51,456 nucleotides of DNA from Branchiostoma floridae (Eukaryota; Chordata; Leptocardii; Amphioxiformes; Branchiostomatidae): NCBI RefSeq assembly GCF_000003815.2, contig NC_049992.1:19968540-20019995 (forward strand), written 5' to 3'. The notes beneath the pieces are model-generated. The model worked only from the letters and a program-made list of their open reading frames with translations, was not told where the DNA came from and did not search any database. Made by a program: the position numbers and the translations under genes. This document shows, one piece after another, positions 10,737 through 21,053 of this stretch. Position 1 is the first letter of the stretch. Each line of letters begins with the position of its first letter.

Positions 10737-12411
10737 GTTAGTATCAAAAACCTTTTTATGTTTCTTTTTTTGAATAGCCTACCAGGATTTGCTGCAATGC
10801 TGAGGACTCATGTAGACTAGGTGGCATACTGGCTAAATAACTGGAGCTCCTGAAATATGCCGTGAAAACTTGTGTGAAATCTAGGCTGTGTACTGTAAAT
10901 GCAGAAATATTCGGGGTGAAATAATGTTCGCGGTTTTCGCGGTGACCACCGCGAACTTAAAACCACTGCGAATTTATTTCTATTATAGTAGTACTTTGCA
11001 GTCTATGGTGTTACCGCGAACTTAAATTCACCGCGAAAGATCCCTTTTCCGCTACCGCGAAATTAAATCCCAGCGAACTTAAATGCATTTACAGTAGTTG
11101 TAAGTGGAAGTATTTGCAATGTTGGGTAGGGACTTGTTTGACAGTGTTTTCAAGTTGTTTGCTTAGTATCAGATATATACGTTTTTAGGCGACAGTATGG
11201 CCTTATTGAGATACGTACAAAGCTTCAACGATGTTCTTCAGGAAGTTATTATCACATTTTTTGATTGATAATGATAATGAGTCTAGATTTTGACTTATTT
11301 GACTAATTAGGCTACATGACCAAACTACGTTACTTTACACTAAAATCCATGTACACCAAACCGTTGTTTCAGGTGCAGTTTTTTGTCTATACGGTGATCG
11401 TTGGAGTGCACTTCGCCGCTTCACCGTGTCAACGCTTCGGTTCTTTGGTATGGGGACTACCATCCTAGAGGAGAAGATTCAGGAGGAGTGTCGTCACTTC
11501 TGCAGCGCATTGCGGCTTCTAGTGGGACAGCCTGTGGACCTCAAAAATCGCCTGGAAACTTCTGTGTCTAACATCATCGTCTACATGGCGGTAGGGAAGA
11601 GGTTTGAGTACGGAGACCCGAAATTCGGTCGTTTGCAAATACTTGCTGAACGGATCAATGTGACATTCTATAAACTATACATCGTAAACTGTTTCCCCAT
11701 GCTCCGCTTCTTTCCGGGCTTCAGGAAAATGTACAACGAATTGATGGATCGGACAGCAGAACTGTACAGCTACATCCGAGAGTACATCGGCCAGCACGGA
11801 AACACAGCACCGGATGACATCCGGGACTTCATCGACGCCTTCAACAAGACAAAACAGGACAATCCAGGCTTCCTGCCCGACATGACTCTGACGTACTTAA
11901 TCGCTGATTTGTTTTCCGCGGGAACAGAAACCTCTTCCCTTACCTTATGCTGGGGTTTCCTGTACCTCACGGCGTATCCTGACGTGCAGGAGAAGGTTCA
12001 AGCCGAGCTGGACAGGGTTGTGGGGCGGGATCGTCCCCCAGCCTTCAGCGACAGGATCAACCTGCCGTACACGGAGGCCACCATCATGGAGATCCAGCGC
12101 ATCGCCACTATCATCCCACTCCTCCCACATCGCACCTCCGACGACACTACCTTGCTCGGGTACGACATTCCTGCAGGTACAAACGTGATCGTGAACCTGT
12201 GGGACCTCCACATGGACCCGAGCCGCTGGCCGGACCCACACAGGTTCGACCCCGCCAGGTTCCTGGGCGAGAACGGGCGGCTACTGACACACGACGCCTT
12301 CATGCCGTTTTCAACAGGTAACATTGTGCCTATTATGTTCAACAATCGAGTATGGGAACTTGTTTATATGTCACATATATAACTATGAATCTGTCCGCAT
12401 GCCTTGTGTGT

Positions 12412-12446
<35 letters not shown>

Positions 12447-12761
12447 CATGTGTGACACATAAGGAGGTGTTTATTCGGGTTGATCATAACCTGTTTCCAT
12501 CATGTTCTAACTTCAGTACTAGTTCACGTCACGTTAAACACGCAGAAACATACATTTTTCTTCGTCATTTCCTCTGCTGTAGGATATCGCAGGTGTTGGG
12601 GCGAACAGATGGGGAAGATGGAGTTATTCTTGTTCCTCACTAACACCCTACAACAGTTCACCCTGAAGTTACCGGAGGGTACAGAGCCTGATTTCCACGG
12701 CATCAGCACTGCCTTCATTTACCCTCGTCCATTCAGCCTTATTGTAACTAAACGGGAGTAG
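10361..12761 (+). CDS. CYP2-type cytochrome P450 (three exons, 499 aa)
   Basis: A microsomal haem-thiolate monooxygenase of the CYP2 clan, which would oxidise lipophilic substrates with electrons from NADPH-P450 reductase. Exons 10361-10736, 11373-12317 and 12583-12761 join in phase 1 at both introns and total exactly 1500 nt including the TAG. The N-terminus is a hydrophobic ER anchor followed by the PPGPPGWPVLGNLP hinge. The C-helix is YGDRWSALRRF. The I-helix is AGTETSS (residues 308-314, with the conserved acid/Thr pair E311-T312). The K-helix ExxR is EIQR (365-368). The haem loop is FSTGYRRCWGE with the Cys ligand at 445. No stops or shifts are seen. It lies head to head with the UGT gene. 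Clan is certain; the subfamily and substrate cannot be told from sequence. Confidence 0.92.
10891..11096. mobile_element. Hairpin MITE, family H, copy 1 (CYP intron 1)
   Basis: The ends are inverted: TACTGTAAATGCA at 10891 and TGCATTTACAGTA ending at 11096. The interior repeats TCGCGGT/ACCGCGAA-type words in both orientations, so the single strand can fold back nearly end to end. Related copies lie at 14981-15173, 17921-18114 and 50633-50826. It is non-autonomous and its superfamily is unknown. Confidence 0.8.
11373..12317 (+). CDS. CYP exon 2: C-helix to the residues before the haem loop
   Basis: The acceptor CGTTGTTTCAG precedes 11373 and the donor GTAACA follows 12317. This 945-nt exon carries helices C through L-proximal, including AGTETSS, EIQR and the DPHRFDPARFL (PERF-like) motif. 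It is open in one frame across its full length. In vertebrate CYP2 genes the same stretch is split over many exons. Confidence 0.9.
12404..12450. repeat. (TG)n microsatellite in CYP intron 2
   Basis: A nearly pure TG/CG dinucleotide run starts shortly after the exon 2 donor. It has no coding role. Confidence 0.9.
12583..12761 (+). CDS. CYP exon 3: haem-binding loop and C-terminus
   Basis: The acceptor CCTCTGCTGTAG precedes 12583. The exon begins inside the haem motif, giving GYRRCWGEQMGKMELF across the junction, and ends PRPFSLIVTKRE before the TAG at 12759-12761. An intron close to the haem cysteine is also known from vertebrate CYP2 genes. Confidence 0.9.
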
Positions 12762-13850
12762 TTAAGTATGGCTACAGGTATCTACTTATCTTTTACATGT
12801 ATAGTACAGTCTGAATTGCAAATGTAAATACAAGTGCTTGTAAGCAATGAGCTATTGGTGCAAAAGCGCAGCAAGCACAAGGCGTGGTTGAGGTTTTTGA
12901 TGATGAGCTGTAGTTGCGCTATAACTCGTAAGAAAGTTCCTCATTTTTCTTAAAGATATAAGCAAGAGATAAAAACGATGTGACATTAGTGCTAAGAACA
13001 CGTATATTTAGACTCATTTAGACCTTATGATTCAGGAACCCGACTAGGAAAAGTATTATTCTTTAGAACGGCAGTTCGGCACTTATCATTTCATAAGAAA
13101 AAAAATTTGCATCAGTTTTGTTTATCATAGTTCCGGTGTAAATCTATGAAAAGTAAGGGCGTTTTATCTATTCTTTACAGACCATTTGTGACAGTCTAGT
13201 ATTTGTAAGACGAGTAATATGTCACCACGAATTTTAAACGATGTAAATGTAATCTTTGATGGCATACAATAGAATACGTCAACATTAAATCCGTCTCAAG
13301 TTCAATGAGTAAATGACTATATGGTACTGTGTTAGTATATGAGAATCATATTTGGTATGAGATGCTATGTGGATAGAACGGTGAATAGTTACTATATTTC
13401 CTACCATTATCTGCTTGGAAACTAAGTACACTTTAGTACACACAGATAAGCACGGGGATAATTACGGTCTGAAACATTACTTGAACGAGCCGTTATGCAA
13501 TGCCATAAATCAAAATGTCTATCTCCTCAGAACCCTTTCACGCGCTGTATTTTCTAGGAGTCGACTTTTTGAAATAACTAGACAGAGTGTCTGCATTTCC
13601 GCCCTAAAGGTCAACTAACTTACGACCAGAATTTCAAGAAATTCTCATACATCTCTGTTTAGTCCTCTTTCTCTGTGGAGAGTTTGTCTGATGTGAAAGA
13701 TTTATTTTGTTTCCTTTAAACTTTCACAATCTCAAATTTAGAAATCCAATCACGAAAACTCCATTAAAACACGTTACAGTATAAGAAGGTGAGTCATGTG
13801 AGCTAAACCTCTTTGTGTCCTACTACATGTACATTATCAAGTAAGTTGCT
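12762..13850. other. Non-genic 3' flank of the CYP gene
   Basis: AT-rich sequence without a supported gene. No strong polyadenylation signal was found immediately after the stop codon. I see no repeat structure in it. Confidence 0.5.
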
Positions 13851-14824
13851 TTAACCCTCAAACCACCGTAGCTTTTTTGTGACGTAGATTATATACCGTA
13901 TCGGGTCAAAACTGACCCCAAAAAGTTTTGTACAAATACAGTTTTTTGTGTGAATCTTTTTGTGATTTGTATATATGTATAGTTTCATTAATCTATGTGG
14001 GACAGTCTGACATGATTAGGTGAGAATAATTCTAGCTCATTATCATAATTTATGCAAAAGATCATGAGGACCACATTTTGCACCAACGCTATTCAGACCG
14101 GGAAGGAGGTTTTTGATGCCTGTACAAGCTTCAATGCCATATAGTGCCTGAATGGCTTATGCTAGGGCCACCAAACTTGGTAACTTTTTAGAAAATGTTG
14201 ATAGCAAACATTTTCAGTGAACAAAGTATGTTCATCATTTTTCATGTTGCCATGGTAGCGGAATTTTGACAGACATATTTATTACGAAATTCTCTAATTT
14301 TGTATCAAACATTTTAGTTTTAAGGTTTTCTTGGCAAATAACAATTGTTTATTACATCTTACAAATTCAACATAAATTTCAGGACTCAATATTCATAATT
14401 TATGCTAATTTGATGACGTCATCAGTCAAAATCCAAGATGGCGGCCGATATTACTTAGATGACGTCATAATGTCGTCATATGACATGAAAATGGCACAAA
14501 AGTTTGTACAATAATTTTGGCTTACATGTACATCATTCTCTGAAAATTTCGTGATCCTACAAGAAGTAGTTTAGGTTTGGGTCGCAAAAGTTTGCTTAAA
14601 AAAACGCTGGGGTCAGTTTTGACCCCACTGGACCATGTATAAACTTTCGAGGACAACTTAATCAACAATGAGTCAATCTCGGTAAAAACGTAGAAAAAGT
14701 TAATGGACATACATACAAACAAACTCCTGGAAGGAAATTTGTTTTCAACTAGAAATGACATAATGGCACACATTGATATGTGCCTGGGGTCAGTTTTGAC
14801 CCCATACGGTGGTTTGAGGGTTAA
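13851..14824. mobile_element. piggyBac-type MITE (TTAA flanked)
   Basis: The element starts TTAACCCTCAAACCACCGTA at 13851 and ends with the inverse, TACGGTGGTTTGAGGGTTAA, at 14824. TTAA target sites with CCCT...AGGG termini are the hallmark of the piggyBac superfamily. No transposase frame is present in the roughly 970 bp, so it is non-autonomous. Three copies of a palindrome of the form GGGGTCA-AAAC/GTTT-TGACCCC lie inside (near 13903, 14610 and 14786). Confidence 0.85.
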
Positions 14825-14980
14825 AATGATATGGAACATACAGTACCCATATGGTAGGGCCCTTTTCATGACCTGCAACTCCCTACCGGCCGTATTACTT
14901 CACACTGATAGTCCTTGTTTAGAATATCTAATTGTTGTCACGCCCACACGCTTGCGCAACATGTTTCTCTTACCTTTAGA

Positions 14981-15173
14981 TACTGTAGATGGATTTAATT
15001 TCGCGGTAGCAGGAAAATGACCTTCACGGTTGGTTTAAATTCGCGGTAGACCATGTACTGTAGTGTCTTACTGCCATGTGAAAATATTCGCGGTGGTTTT
15101 ATGTTCGTGGTAAAGCGGACTCCGCGTAAACCGCGAACATTGAATAGCCTTGAAAGTTTCTGCTTTTACAGTA
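14981..15173. mobile_element. Hairpin MITE, family H, copy 2 (decayed)
   Basis: Ends TACTGTAGATGGA and CTTTTACAGTA, with interior TCGCGGTAG, TTCGCGGTGG and ACCGCGAAC words matching the copy at 10891. It is more degraded than that copy. Confidence 0.7.
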
Positions 15174-15934
15174 TCTTCAGAAACCTTGTTGAAAGTTTGA
15201 CATCTCAAACGTCCTTGCCTGAGGTGTTGGCGCGTGCTCAGGTCCCGCATTGTTCCGCTTGTATCTGCTCGTTTGGTATGTTTGGTAAACCTAAAAAGCT
15301 AGCGAATCGGATTTTTTTCTATCATACCCGGGTCCTTCACAAAAGATAACATCTCCGATAACAAAAAAAAAAAAACAATACCAAACAGCAAAAGAAAGCT
15401 TTGTTCGTCAAATAAGCTTTTGAAAAAGTCAGAAGATCTGGAAAGCCATAATAATTGTAAACATCAAATTCTATCTTGAGATAAGTAATTAGAAACGTAA
15501 CACTAGTTCACCTTTATCCAAAGGTTAATCTTTATCCATTCTTTTTAAGAACAGTGTATTTAGGGGTATTAAGTCGACGGATGGTGCTTTTAAACAGCAA
15601 TATTTCGACAATATCACAGTTTTAAACTACCGTACATCGACTTGGTATCCCTGGATACCCTGTTTAGCAGCACAACGGATATAGGATACCCTGCAGATAA
15701 AGGTGAACTAACATTACAGTGCATACAAACTCCACTCAGCACAGTGTTTCCACTGCCGCCTCGGATCTTTAAACCGATAGTCCCATGCTGCGCATTGCAC
15801 GTACCCGAAATGTTATTTAGACAAAACGTCTTCGTCTCCAAGCTCCAGATCTAGCAATCCAAAACAAGCCAACCTGTAACACACTACAGCTAATGATAAA
15901 GACGCTTTTCCATAATATTCAAAACGCCTTTTCC
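15174..15934. other. Non-genic stretch before the duplicated block
   Basis: No gene, RNA or clear repeat seen. It is single-copy within the window and marks the left edge of the duplicated block. Confidence 0.45.
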
Positions 15935-16604
15935 AATTCTACACAATATTTATTAAATATTGACATGATTGGATGCGAGTAACAAAAAGAAGCCCCTGCG
16001 GAAGCCGCATAAATGGTACCGTCCGAAAACTGTTCGGTCGAACGGGCGAACTCCCGGGATGTGAAATGGCGGGAAAACGACAGCGGCGCTAGCAGTGGTT
16101 CTGAAGGACCGTTACCGTCACATGTACGGACTTCGTACCCGGTGACAACAGTACTTTTGCTGACAAAAATTTGCATTTACAATCACTTTTCAAAGAAATA
16201 TATTCATAGCTATTTGGTTAAGTGATATAGGGATTTCCTAAAGAGCGGCTCATCCAAAGGTGAGAAAAACATGTTCTTTTGACCTGATTTGACCCAAAAA
16301 AGTTGCGATGAATTAATATACTAGTACAACAAAATGGCGACGGACAAACTAAATCTACCTAAGCTTATCTGTCATTTTGTGTCCAGAACGTTGTCTCCAC
16401 CGAGGACATGGCGCATGAAATAAAACTAATATTTTCGACCAAAATGTGTGTATTTTCACCCTCAAAATCCACCATATCAACATAACATGCCCGGTGTTTA
16501 ATTTCATTTAATCAACACTAGCACCCTGTGATTTTGTTAATCACATTTTTGCAATACGACCATGATATCGAAATTTACGTGCGTATAACGTGACCCATTT
16601 TACC

Positions 16605-16685
16605 ATGTCTACGGCAGTGTCACATGCGGTAATTGACTGGAGCTTCGTCCCAAACGACCTGGAGGTCAAGAGACTATGCTTGTAG
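16605..16685 (+). other. Candidate small exon or 26-aa ORF, copy 1
   Basis: An ATG in the context TACCATGTC opens a frame coding MSTAVSHAVIDWSF followed by VPNDLEVKRLCL, then TAG. The stop overlaps a GTAGGTAGGTAGGT donor-like run, so this could be a first coding exon. The second block copy (34110-34190) keeps the frame and length with seven base changes, three of them silent. No family is recognised. Confidence 0.25.
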
Positions 16686-17920
16686 GTAGGTAGGTATGCA
16701 CGTCACTGTTTTCATTTGTGTGCTTAATAATGTAAGTTGTGTCAGGAACGCCGGCAGTTTCCGATCGAGGTAAGATTAGTAAATTCTCTCCAATACCAGC
16801 TGGAGCGGTGTCGCGACACAAAGTCAGACACTGCACTAACAGCGGTACAGTTGAAGCATAGCTGACGCTGCTGGGTGATCGTAGATAAGGAAACTGTCAA
16901 ATAGCTCGTTTATCAAGACTCTCCTAATATGTATTCAAATGAGTGACACAAAGTACTGAGCAACTTGTGCTAAGGTGTTTATCAATGTGTCACAGGCTGT
17001 GTATAAAGATCAGGACTATTCAGAAAAGCAATAAAAATTGAGGTATTGAGAGCGATCTCTTTTTCTTTCAGCATGGAATTATAACACCTTTAAAGAAATT
17101 TTGTTCGCTGTTGTTACTATTGATATATAATGAGACTACGCGAGGAAGAGACTATAATAAGTTTTATTGTCATCCAGTTACCACATATTCCAGCAATAAA
17201 ACATGTAACAGAGGCTAGATAGCATGCGTTACTTAAAAGCCTTCCAAAACGTTTGTAAAAACGTTTATTGGAGTTTTATAAGCTAACGTTATAATCTATA
17301 CCAAAACAATTTTACTATTCATTCTGGTTAGGTAGAAGTTGAATGTGAATATACCAGTGAGTATATATGTACATTCGTATCGTGGGGTCATTGGTGGACG
17401 TTTAAAAAAAAAAAACTAATCACACTTATGGTCTCTCTCTCTCTCGGCTTGGCTTCGCGAACAAAGATCGTCTTGGTACACTTATGGTACGAAATACAAA
17501 TATAGCACTAATGAGGCTACACTAATTATTATTTGTTACTTAAAGAACACCAATTGATTTAAGGGATCGACAAAGTTCACATGTACCTTAATACTCGCCT
17601 GATTGTCATCCTATTTTGTTTAACTGGATTCTTATAGTCTCCCTGTTTGATTTAGCAAGGAAACATCACCTCACCCCGCCTCACTGGTCCCATAAGGAAA
17701 CGTACTGTACTGAATAGCAGGAACAACATTTTTGGTTCGACAGAAGCAGCAGTGTTGTGATCATATATCAACGAATGTGTTTTATATTTTTACGACTTAG
17801 TCATGGAGTAGCATAGAGTTTTGATTCATCTTGCCCCCTGACATCTCGTTATATAGAGAGAAACGAGTATTTGGAGTACGACAAACATTTTTCTTCTACC
17901 ATTAACACTACTGGTAATAG

Positions 17921-18114
17921 CTGTACATGCAGAAGTGTTTGCGGTGGTTTTATGTTCACAGTTTTCACCATGGCCTACTAACCGCGAACTCAAAACCACC
18001 GCGAACATTTTTCCATGATAGTTTTAGACTACAGTCTATGTCGCTACGGCGAACTTTAAACCACAGGAAAAACGCCATTTTCCCGCTAACGCGAAATTAA
18101 ATGCATTTACAGTA
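17921..18114. mobile_element. Hairpin MITE, family H, copy 3
   Basis: Left end CTGTACATGCAGAAG, right end TTAAATGCATTTACAGTA, with GCGGTGGTTTTATGTTC and ACCGCGAAC words inside. It lies in the 17400-18370 segment that has no counterpart in the second block copy. Confidence 0.75.
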
Positions 18115-18565
18115 TTTGTCTTTGTCGACGCATGCCGTTGGCGCAGAGCTATGTAATAAAAATGTCATCTTGTCATCTTTTTATAACGGACTTTGGGAGA
18201 TTAAAAAAAAAAATCGTCCGTTCCACCAGCTCTTTAGGCTGTAAAATCAGCCAATACCGCCTCGTGACGTAATTAAGTAACACACTGTCAAACTCAATGA
18301 GCGCATGAAAACACCAGGGAAAGACCCGCGATTGTTTACATCTAATAGAAATCCGTTCAGGAAAAATATGCTAATAAACGGTAGAAGCTAAGACTTCCAT
18401 ACTGTCCTCATACGGCCTGTAATCTATGCGCACAGGTGAAGCTAACATTAGCATGATACCCTCCTATTGTCTTTCATCACATGGTCAGACAATGTGATAA
18501 ACAGACTCCTGGTTGGGGACGAGACACCAGGCGTCTTTTTTATACTGCCGCTCTTCAATGTTTAG

Positions 18566-19045
18566 CCCCCCTTTCCACTAGACGGCAATTGTGCTGCGCT
18601 CTCACTGCGACCTACATAGGATATGTGTAACCTTCACTTTCATACTAGGTATACCATACAAAATGTAAAAGTGTTACCGAGAAGACAACAAAACGCACAA
18701 AGCGTAAACATTCGTTTCTTTTCTTTCAATTCATTGAGCGTTCTGTAAGATTTTAGGTCGCAGGGAGAGCGCGGCGGGAGCGCTGTCCTAGTTACAAATG
18801 GCCAGTATGGGTAATGCACATTGCAACAGTGCCAAACTCCTGTTACATCATAATTCTCACAATAACACTTGCATCGAAGGTCAAAGCCGGATACTCAATT
18901 TGCAACATTACAAAGGAAACTACCTTAGGCAACATTAGCAACTTCTAAAACCGCGCTCAAGATCTCGCCGCGCTCTCACCGCGCTCTGGCAAATTTATTA
19001 TCGCCGCGAGAGCGCGTTAAAAGCGCCGTCCTAGTGAAAAGAGGG
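18566..19045. mobile_element. Foldback MITE with CGCGCTCTC-rich interior, copy 1
   Basis: The imperfect terminal inverted repeats are CCCTTTCCACTAGACGGC on the left and GCCGTCCTAGTGAAAAGAGGG on the right. Internal copies of GCGCTCTCAC and GAGAGCGCGG in opposite orientation extend the foldback. The element is about 480 bp without a transposase frame. The second copy lies at 36281-36768 at the matching place, so it predates the block duplication or haplotype split. Confidence 0.75.
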
Positions 19046-19199
19046 CGTGGGTAAGAAAGGACCGTAACAAGAGTTCGGAAACCTCATACCTCCATGAAAT
19101 ATTCTGATTATGCAAATGACTCTCACATCTGCATAATTTATGCTTGCTTATGAACACCTTTCACTAACTTACACATGTCTCAATGTTGATCATTTACTC

Positions 19200-19845
19200 A
19201 CCTCACCTCACCTATACCTTGACCTTTGTATGGGTCGTTGGGGCACCATGACTCTATCCACTATTTAATTTTCCTCCACCTATGACTGTCATCCGCTGCT
19301 CTTATGGCTTCTGCTAAACTCTACCCCGTCCATTCTCTTATGTTGTCCCCCCATAGTTTTCTCCGTCTTCCGTCATTCCGACGACCTTTCCGCATGACCA
19401 AAGCATCTCAGTTTGCGCTCTTTCACTGCTGTCAAGGGGTTGTCATGGGGTCCTATAGTTTGTAATACTTTGTTGCGGACTTACTTGTTGGTGCCTCGGA
19501 CTCGGTACGTGATGCGCAGAATTTTCCTGTAGCATCTCATTTCCATTGAGAGGATCTTTTCTGTAACTCGGTTGTCAGTGTCCAGGTCTCACATCTGTAT
19601 AGGTAAATTGACAGAGTTAGGGCACGTATGAGATTAATTTTGGATCTTAGGAATATGTTCTTATCCTTCCATATGGTGTTGAGCCTAGCTGTGCAGACCT
19701 TGCTAGGATTTCTTGACGGGATCCTTCATCAGATATGATTGAACCTAGGTATTTCAATTTTGCAACCATCTCATCTCGTATAAAGATGACGAGGTGGAAT
19801 TTTGTTTTTGACCTTTGAAATGATACATATATCTCAATTGTCTTC
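19200..19845 (-). mobile_element. Non-LTR retrotransposon 3' fragment, copy 1
   Basis: On the minus strand this is a decayed C-terminal reverse-transcriptase fragment. It contains a GRRRKLWGDNIREWTG-like passage, followed by SLAEAIRAADD-like and WRKIK-like remnants, all typical LINE C-termini. The intact-frame part is better preserved in the second copy (37701-38063). Confidence 0.65.
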
Positions 19846-20777
19846 TATTCCATGTAAAAATGTTTAAGGTCTCCAAGCTTTTTGTGTCTTCTTTCAAAAG
19901 TTAATCACCTGACGTAGATTACATTTAATTAATATAGACCTTATTTAAAAAAATCTTTATTCTTCTCTTGGAACTTTCATATACCTTTTCCTCGTAGTGA
20001 TGGTAGTGTATTTGTAGATCAAAGGTTGTATGTTGTATTGTTTTTTTGTAATCCTAATGTCCTCGTGTTTATGTATTTCTAAATTTTCTGATGAGTTATG
20101 TCTTGAGTTGTTTATTTATTCGGATATGTGACAAATACATTACACATACACACGCAGCACTGAGCTGTTGTTGTCTTGAGTTGTTGTTTCTGCACTGATC
20201 TTGTAAGGGTGACAGTTGATAAGAAAGTGTCAGTCAACTTGTCTATCAAGACTAGTGTAATATATATTCAAATGAGCCTCTTTGCTGCCATGTTGTGTCG
20301 GGTTTATCTTTGCTGTGACGAGGTGTTCCCATACCTGCTTTTTCAAGGTCAACTCTGGATTGATCTTACTTAGTATAGTTACAATGAAAAAAAAAATTAA
20401 TAGCAGTTTAAACGGATGGTGTCGTTATTTTTTCTTATCAATAAAAATGTAACTGCCTAACACTAACAGAAGTTGGCTCCTGGGCCATGTTTTTGTACTC
20501 AGATCCTACAGATGGACTTTTGTGTGACTTCCCCTATATGCTGACAATTATCTGATAAACAAACATCCATACCATGTGTTTTCCGTGACAGCCACGGATC
20601 GTAGCCTTAGTGCTGGTACGTCCATCGGTGTATCAAGTTACGTTAAATAGTGTACTCTGTTATGTAAATATTGTACAGCAAAAACTGTTGAGTCATAGGC
20701 ACCAGTCAAGACAGATTTTTCTCATCACGCAATGTCGATGGGCGGGTCATTGTGAAGCCGGGAACAGAGCTGCCAGG

Positions 20778-21053
20778 ATGGGGAAAGTCTGGTGTGGATC
20801 ATGTACTCTCACCTTAGCGGCCATAGTCGTCTTATTAGGGAAACCTGTCGGCGCCAGTGATTTCGACCACCATGAAACGCTTGACGTTGAAGGAAAGTTC
20901 CGCATTTTCTGGAAGTTTGACGACGAGAAAATCGAGTTCGAGGCCCGGGTGCAGACGACAGGATGGGTCGGCCTGGGTCTGTCCCCGAACGGAGGCATGC
21001 CGGGATCCGACATCGCCATCGGCTGGGTGAAAGACGGAATTGCGCATCTTACG
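20778..21053 (+). CDS. MOXD-like exon 1 (copy 1): signal peptide and DOMON start
   Basis: ATG at 20778 (AGGATGGGG); the signal peptide core LTLAAIVVLL is followed by GASDFDHHE. DOMON residues include FRIFWKFDDEKIEFEA and GWVGLGLSPNGGMPGSDI. Donor GTAAGT at 21054. An in-frame upstream ATG exists at 20610, but it lacks a signal peptide, so the start at 20778 is preferred. Confidence 0.88.

Noticed and set aside
11945-12345. Minus-strand ORFs of about 100 codons
   Set aside because: They are antisense shadows of CYP exon 2, which carries the P450 motifs on the plus strand.
15919-16176. Minus-strand ORF at the start of the duplicated block
   Set aside because: The second block copy has a 23-bp deletion that shifts this frame, and there is no recognisable domain.
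20176-20373. 65-codon ORF present in both block copies (also 38424-38621)
   Set aside because: Conservation is explained by the recent duplication; no start context, domain or splice signal supports it.
20610-20777. Longer N-terminus of the monooxygenase from an upstream in-frame ATG
   Set aside because: Starting at 20778 gives a clean signal peptide; the upstream stretch has no signal sequence and the reading frame differs in length in copy 2.
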